From Streptomyces olivaceus (GTDB taxonomy: Bacteria; Actinomycetota; Actinomycetes; Streptomycetales; Streptomycetaceae), in the NCBI RefSeq assembly GCF_000721235.1, contig NZ_JOFH01000074.1, positions 1-11,775 of the forward strand: 11,775 nt of DNA, given 5' to 3'. The position numbers were made by a program, and so were the translations under genes. Below the pieces are notes generated by a model. It worked only from the letters and a program-made list of their open reading frames with translations. It did not search any database and had not been told where the DNA came from. This document shows positions 8,501 to 11,775 of this stretch, in pieces; within the stretch, counting starts at the first letter, position 1, and each line of letters begins with the position of its first letter.

Positions 8501-10955
8501 CGAGGTCCTGGTCCACGCCCGTCCCGAGAGCGGGGGCGCGGACTGGGTGTGCCACGCCTCCGGCGTCGTACGGCCACCGGAGCACGGCATTCCCGGGCCC
8601 ACGGCCGACGGCGACTTCACGTCCTGGCCGCCCGCCGGGGCTCGGCCCGAGCCGCTGGACGGGATGTACGGGGAACTGGCCGGGCGCGGCCTGGAGTACG
8701 GGGAGCTGTTCCGGGGGCTGGAGGCGGTGTGGCGCCGGGGCGAGGAGGTCTTCGCCGAGGTCGCGCTCCCGGACGCCGGGGGAGGGGACCCGGCCGGGTA
8801 CGGCGTGCACCCGGCCCTGCTCGACGCCGCGCTGCACGCCCTGGCGCTGGGAGGCGTGGTGCCGGGCATGACGGAGGGGCCTCCCCGGGTTCCGTTCGCC
8901 TGGGCGGACGTACGCCTGCACGCGGTGGGCGCCGTGCGGCTCCGGGTGTCCCTCACCCCCGGCGCGAACGGCGCGGTACGCGTACGGGCCGCCGACCCGG
9001 CCGGTGTCCCGGTGCTGACGGCCGGCGGACTGACACTGCGTCCGCTGCCCGCCGAGGTGGCTCCCGCCGCCGCGCACCGGGCCCACCTGCTGCGCGAGAC
9101 CTGGGTGACGGTGGACACGGCGGACCTCGCGCGGGCCGGAGCGGAGGAGGGGACCGCGGACCCGGCCTGGGCGCCCTGGCCGACGGAGTCCGACGGGCCG
9201 GTCCCCGGCGACCGCCGGGCCGTGCCGGTGTGGAGCGCCCCCCGCGCGACCGACGCCGAGGGCGCACGCGACGCGGCCTGCGCGGCCCTGGAAGCGGTCC
9301 AGCGGTTCCTGGCGGACGACGCCCGCGCCGAGAACCGGCTCGTCGTCCTCACCCGCGACGGCGTCGCCGCACAGCCCGGCGAGGCCGTGGACTGGGGAAG
9401 CGCGGCCGTCTGGGGACTGGTGCGCTCGGCCCAGTCGGAGAACCCGGACCGGATTCTCCTGCTCGACGTCGCCGCCGGTACGGAACCGGCCGAGGTGCCG
9501 TGGCGGGCCGTGCTCGGCGCCGGCGAACCGCAGCTCGCGCTGCGCAGCGGCGAGCTGAGCGCACCGCGGCTGACCCGCCTCACCGGCGAGGGCGACCGCC
9601 GCCCCGGACTCGATCCGCAGGGATCGGTCCTCGTCACCGGCGGGACCGGCGACCTGGGCGGTCTGATCGCCCGCCACCTGGTGGAACGGTACGGCGCCCG
9701 GCACCTGGTGCTGGCGAGCCGGCAGGGCGACCGGGCCGCGGGCGCGGACCGGCTCCGCGCCGACCTCGAGAGCGCCGGGTGCCGGGTCACCCTCGCCGCC
9801 TGCGACGTCGGCGACCGGGCAGCCGTCGAGAACCTGCTGGCGTCGGTCCCGCCGGAACGACCGCTGACGGGGGTCGTGCACACGGCCGGGACGCTGGACG
9901 ACGGTGTGCTCCAGGCCCTGGACCGCGAGCGCGTGGGGCACGTGTTCGGCGCCAAGGTCGACGGCGCCTGCCACCTGGACGAGCTGACCCGCTCGGCGGA
10001 CCTGGCGCTGTTCGCCGTGTTCTCCTCGGCGGCGGGCGTGCTCGGCACCCCCGGACAGGCCAACTACGCCGCGGCCAACCAGACGGTGGACGCCGTGGTG
10101 CGCTCCCGCCGGGCCGCCGGACTGCCCGGGACCTCCCTGGCCTGGGGCTGGTGGGAGCGGGTCCGCGAGAGCGCCGGACTCACCAGCGGGCTGAACGCGA
10201 CCGACCGGGAACGGCTGGCACGCCGGGGAGTGGCGCCGCTGACCGCGGCCGAGGGCCTCGCCTCGTTCGACGCGGCGCTCACGCACGACCTGCCGGTCGT
10301 GGTCCCGGTGAAGCTGGCCCTGGCCGGGCCCGCCGCGACCGGCGCGGTGCCGCCCCTGCTGCGGGAGCAGGCGGCCGCGGTACCGACCGCGCGCCCCACC
10401 GCCGCCAGCGGAGACGGCGGCGGTGGGGACGACGCCGGGGACCTGCGGGACCGGCTGACCGCACTGCCGCCCGCCGAGCAGGAACGCCGGCTCCAGGACC
10501 TGCTGCGCCGGCAGGTGGCCTCGGTCCTCGGGCACTCCCGGACGGCCGCGGTGGACATCGACGAACCGTTCACCGCACTCGGCTTCGACTCCCTGACGGC
10601 CGTGGAACTGCGCAACCGGCTGGCCCGGGCCGTCGGCCTGCGGCTCCCCGCCACCCTCACCTTCGACCACCCCACCCCGGCCGCCCTCGCCCGTCACCTG
10701 CGCGGCGAACTGCTCCCCGGCACCGGACAGGACCCCGGCCGACTGGTGGAGGACCTCGACCGGATCGAGCAGTCCCTGGCGCGGCTGGCCCCCGACGACC
10801 CGCTGCGCGCACGCGTGACGGAGCGGCTCAGGAGTCTTTCCGCACCCCCGGGCGCGCCGTCGGAGGAGGTGCGCGGGGCGAATCTCGTGGAGCAGTTGCA
10901 TTCATCGTCCACCGAGGAACTGCTGCAGTTCGTCGACAAGCAGTTGGGCACGTGA
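5430..10955 (+). CDS. Modular type I polyketide synthase, complete single module: KS-AT-DH-KR-ACP (methylmalonyl, alkene-forming)
   Basis: A complete 1841-residue single-module PKS; residue n starts at nt 5430+3(n-1). Residues 1-31 are a charged N-terminal docking coiled coil ([20 protein letters not shown]). KS (about 33-458) has C206 in DTACSSSL, H341 in HGTGTT and H381 in KSNIGH, the full condensing triad. AT (about 568-870): GHSQGE 657-662 with S659 and YASH 759-762, predicting methylmalonyl-CoA. DH (about 930-1207): HxxxGxxxxP at H964/G968/P973 and D1132/H1136; the usual YGP motif reads YGE (1090-1092). KR structural half about 1220-1390, with no ER inserted. KR catalytic half (about 1398-1600): TGGTGDLGG from 1403, LDD 1489-1491 (B type), K1509, S1533, Y1546, N1550. 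ACP (about 1683-1760): GFDS with S1721. C-terminal docking region 1768-1841. Expected result: propionate extension, reduction to a D-alcohol, then dehydration to a trisubstituted (E) alkene. If the altered DH motif impairs dehydration, a hydroxyl would remain. The product family cannot be named from this module alone. Confidence 0.98.
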   Translation: MSDEQKLRDYLRRVTADLRRTRQRLQEAESDRYEPVAVVGMGCRYPGGVASPDDLWRLVADGTDAISGYPADRGWDLESLYDPDPDVPGKSYGREGGFLYDAGDFDAALFNMSPREALATDPQQRLVLETAWETLERAGVDPSSLHGTRTGVFTGSYDHDYGTLLARASGETEGYIPTGVFSSVISGRVAYSLGLEGPAVTVDTACSSSLTAIHLACHSLRSGESTLALAGGVSVMATPTAFVAFSRQRGLAPDGRCKAFAAAADGTNFSEGVGLLLLERLSDAERNGHPVLALVRGSALNQDGASNGLAAPNGPAQQRVIRQALAHARLTADQVDAVEAHGTGTTLGDPIEAQALLATYGERRPAERPLLLGSLKSNIGHTQAAAGVAGVIKMVQAMRHGLLPRTLHVDAPTPHVDWSAGAVELLTEATDWPRTDRPRRAAVSSFGISGTNAHLVLEQAPEAAPDTAVEQPGSVPVVPWVVSGHTPEALRAQAGRLRTHLEEHPSPSPAAVGHELAAGRARLGHRAVVLGTDRERLLAGLEAVRRGEPGPDAVTAERAPAPEGRRTVFVFPGQGAQWEGMALELADASEAFRDRLLQCGHALRPHADWSLTDVLSGAPGAPGLDRVDVVQPVLFSVMVSLAALWRSAGVHPDAVIGHSQGEIAAACVAGILSLEDAAAVVALRSRLLARLSGKGGMVSVALPAEEARERLRHWEGRLGVAAVNGPRSVVVSGDTDALEELLAACEQDSVRARRVPVDYASHSGHVEAVETDLLEALTSVRPRPGEIPFYSTVTAEAADGTGLDAAYWYRNLREPVRFAPVVQTLAERGFDAFVEVSPHPVLTASVEDTVADRPVCVSGTIRRGEGGLERFLRSAGELFVEGVDVDWASVFAGSDERCRTLPTYAFQRRRYWLDPGPAAGDLAAHGLTGLDHPLLGAALEDPESGSVVVGGRLSVRDVPWLAQHRVLGQVFVPGAALVEMVIRAADLAGCALVEELVVRTPLVLDETTATLLRIVVRPAVDGAREVLVHARPESGGADWVCHASGVVRPPEHGIPGPTADGDFTSWPPAGARPEPLDGMYGELAGRGLEYGELFRGLEAVWRRGEEVFAEVALPDAGGGDPAGYGVHPALLDAALHALALGGVVPGMTEGPPRVPFAWADVRLHAVGAVRLRVSLTPGANGAVRVRAADPAGVPVLTAGGLTLRPLPAEVAPAAAHRAHLLRETWVTVDTADLARAGAEEGTADPAWAPWPTESDGPVPGDRRAVPVWSAPRATDAEGARDAACAALEAVQRFLADDARAENRLVVLTRDGVAAQPGEAVDWGSAAVWGLVRSAQSENPDRILLLDVAAGTEPAEVPWRAVLGAGEPQLALRSGELSAPRLTRLTGEGDRRPGLDPQGSVLVTGGTGDLGGLIARHLVERYGARHLVLASRQGDRAAGADRLRADLESAGCRVTLAACDVGDRAAVENLLASVPPERPLTGVVHTAGTLDDGVLQALDRERVGHVFGAKVDGACHLDELTRSADLALFAVFSSAAGVLGTPGQANYAAANQTVDAVVRSRRAAGLPGTSLAWGWWERVRESAGLTSGLNATDRERLARRGVAPLTAAEGLASFDAALTHDLPVVVPVKLALAGPAATGAVPPLLREQAAAVPTARPTAASGDGGGGDDAGDLRDRLTALPPAEQERRLQDLLRRQVASVLGHSRTAAVDIDEPFTALGFDSLTAVELRNRLARAVGLRLPATLTFDHPTPAALARHLRGELLPGTGQDPGRLVEDLDRIEQSLARLAPDDPLRARVTERLRSLSAPPGAPSEEVRGANLVEQLHSSSTEELLQFVDKQLGT

Positions 10956-11096
10956 TCCGACGCCGTCCGAATTTCTTTTCCGTAGCGGGGTGAAAGGCGA
11001 TCCATGGATGAGAACGGCAAGCTGCGCGAATACCTGGTGCGTGTCAGCGGGGAACTCAACGACACCCGTCTGAGGCTGAAGGACCTGGAGGCCAGG
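10731..11096 (+). other. Docking-domain pair joining PKS proteins 2 and 3
   Basis: The tail of protein 2 (residues ~1768-1841) has a helix ([16 protein letters not shown]), a second helix ([15 protein letters not shown]), a linker, and a terminal helix [14 protein letters not shown]. The head of protein 3 (from nt 11004) reads [20 protein letters not shown] and runs straight into its KS. The layout matches the first docking pair, but the terminal helix differs (FVDKQLG against VIDNELG). That is what is expected if each junction is kept specific. The gene gap (10956-11003) lies between the two halves and shows no hairpin or promoter that I can support. Confidence 0.75.
10993..10997 (+). promoter_or_regulatory. 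Ribosome binding site of the third PKS gene
   Basis: AAAGG lies 6 nt before the ATG at 11004, within the 48-bp gap after the second gene. It selects 11004 over the overlapping ATG at 11008, which is in another frame. Translation from 11004 gives the expected docking helix and KS start. Confidence 0.6.
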
Positions 11097-11775
11097 GATT
11101 CGGAGCCCGTCGCGGTCGTCGGCATGGCCTGCCGGTTCCCGGGGGAGGTGAACTCCCCGGAGGAGCTGTGGCGCCTGGTGGCGGAGGGACGCGACGGCAT
11201 CGGCGCCTTCCCGGACAACCGCGGTTGGGACGTACCCGGTCTGTACGACCCGGACCCCGACGCTCCGGGCAAGGCCTCCGCGCGCAGCGGCGGTTTCCTC
11301 TATGACGCCGACGAATTCGACGCCTCGCTGTTCGGTATCAGTCCCCGCGAGGCCGAGTCGATGGACCCCCAGCAGCGCCTGCTGCTCGAATCGGCGTGGG
11401 AGACCTTCGAACAGGCGGGCATCGCCCCTGACTCCCTCAAAGGAAGCCGGACGGGTGTGTTCGCCGGGGTCATCCAGCACGACTACATCTCTTGGGCGGC
11501 CTCGGACCTGGAGACCATCGACGGATACCAGGGAACCGGGATCTCCGGTGGCGTGGCGTCGGGGCGGATCGCCTATTCGCTGGGGTTGGAGGGGCCGGCG
11601 GTGACGGTGGACACGGCGTGTTCGTCGTCGTTGGTGGCGATTCATCTGGCGTGCCGGTCGTTGCTTCTCCGAAGGCGTCGGTCTGGTGTTGTTGGAGCGG
11701 TTGTCGGATGCGCGGCGGCGTGGGCATCGGGTGCTGGCGGTGGTGCGGGGCAGTGCGGTGAATCAGGACGGGGCG
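11004..11775 (+). CDS. Type I polyketide synthase, 3'-partial: docking helix and KS N-terminal half, frame broken near 11664
   Basis: The ATG at 11004 opens a third PKS subunit that runs off the window. Residues 1-31 form an N-terminal docking coiled coil. The KS starts at [14 protein letters not shown] (34-47) and keeps DPQQRLLLE and the nucleophile C206 in DTACSSSL, numbered identically to C206 of the gene upstream. After L220 (codon 11661-11663) homology in this frame stops. From 11665 the +1-shifted frame resumes KS homology as [16 protein letters not shown] through [11 protein letters not shown] at 11775, matching residues 269-305 of the upstream KS. Residues equivalent to 221-268 are missing and are replaced by one base, a net loss of about 143 bp. 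The original frame stays open to the window end without a stop but encodes unrelated sequence. As written the KS cannot fold correctly. An assembly collapse in repetitive KS DNA is more likely than a real pseudogene, since the rest of the pathway looks intact. Module specificity beyond the KS is not visible. Confidence 0.85.
   Translation, partial: MDENGKLREYLVRVSGELNDTRLRLKDLEARDSEPVAVVGMACRFPGEVNSPEELWRLVAEGRDGIGAFPDNRGWDVPGLYDPDPDAPGKASARSGGFLYDADEFDASLFGISPREAESMDPQQRLLLESAWETFEQAGIAPDSLKGSRTGVFAGVIQHDYISWAASDLETIDGYQGTGISGGVASGRIAYSLGLEGPAVTVDTACSSSLVAIHLACRSLLLRRRRSGVVGAVVGCAAAWASGAGGGAGQCGESGRG
11661..11670 (+). other. Deletion or misassembly junction within the third KS
   Basis: At this point the KS alignment jumps from Leu220 (ttg, 11661-11663) to Phe269 (ttc, 11665-11667) with a single intervening c. 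The skipped segment normally carries the Ser-Gly-Glu, AGGV and [13 protein letters not shown] parts of a KS. The net loss (144 minus 1 nt) is not a multiple of three. Codon style also changes at the junction: TCG/TTG/GTG codons before it, then TTC TCC GAA GGC GTC just after. Confidence 0.85.

Noticed and set aside
7446..10901. 1151-codon open frame on the minus strand
   Set aside because: Antisense shadow of the second PKS gene, with the same codon-bias cause and no domain.
8120..10993. 957-codon open frame on the + strand overlapping the second PKS gene
   Set aside because: Arg/Gly/Pro-rich translation of an alternative frame. The KS-AT-DH-KR-ACP frame across the same bases is unambiguous.
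10956..11003. Terminator or promoter between the second and third genes
   Set aside because: The gap is 48 bp with a short A/T-rich stretch (gaatttcttttcc) but no convincing hairpin or -10/-35 pair; cotranscription is simpler.
11008..11010. ATG at 11008 as an alternative start of the third gene
   Set aside because: It is in a different frame from the KS. The ATG at 11004 gives the docking helix and KS and has a well-spaced AAAGG.
11665..11775. Programmed frameshift in the third PKS gene
   Set aside because: The frame change coincides with the loss of about 48 residues of conserved KS sequence, which a ribosomal shift cannot explain.

Overview
The window is very GC-rich, with third codon positions almost all G or C. 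It carries giant multidomain genes of the actinobacterial modular type I (cis-AT) polyketide synthase (PKS) family, so the source is most likely a Streptomyces or a close relative. It is the interior of a polyketide biosynthetic cluster. All three real genes lie on the + strand as one tight operon, with gaps of 28 and 48 bp. Nothing else is encoded, and no promoter, terminator, RNA gene or mobile element can be supported.

Layout. (1) Positions 1-5401 hold the 3' part of a PKS gene. It begins inside the last ~50 residues of a ketosynthase (KS) and continues AT(methylmalonyl)-DH-ER-KR-ACP plus a C-terminal docking domain: a fully reducing module. (2) Positions 5430-10955 hold a complete one-module PKS gene: N-terminal docking coiled coil-KS-AT(methylmalonyl)-DH-KR-ACP-C-terminal docking domain, with no ER. 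(3) Positions 11004-11775 hold the 5' end of a third PKS gene: docking coiled coil and the N-terminal half of a KS. This KS is interrupted at about 11664, where roughly 143 bp expected from the aligned KS are absent and the reading frame shifts.

Working together, the proteins form consecutive stations of an assembly line held together by class 1a type docking helices. By standard colinearity logic, module 1 adds a propionate unit and reduces the beta carbon fully. Module 2 adds another propionate and leaves an alpha-methyl double bond. The predicted tail leaving protein 2 is R-CH2-CH(CH3)-CH=C(CH3)-CO-S-ACP. The final product cannot be named from this window.

The window starts and ends inside KS sequence whose codon style (G/T-ending) differs from the C-ending style around it. 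This is typical of KS tracts shared among PKS modules, which often break or collapse short-read assemblies. I found no sign of an undescribed biological system. The most notable items are the damaged KS, the stereochemical predictions and a small in-frame tandem repeat in a DH domain.
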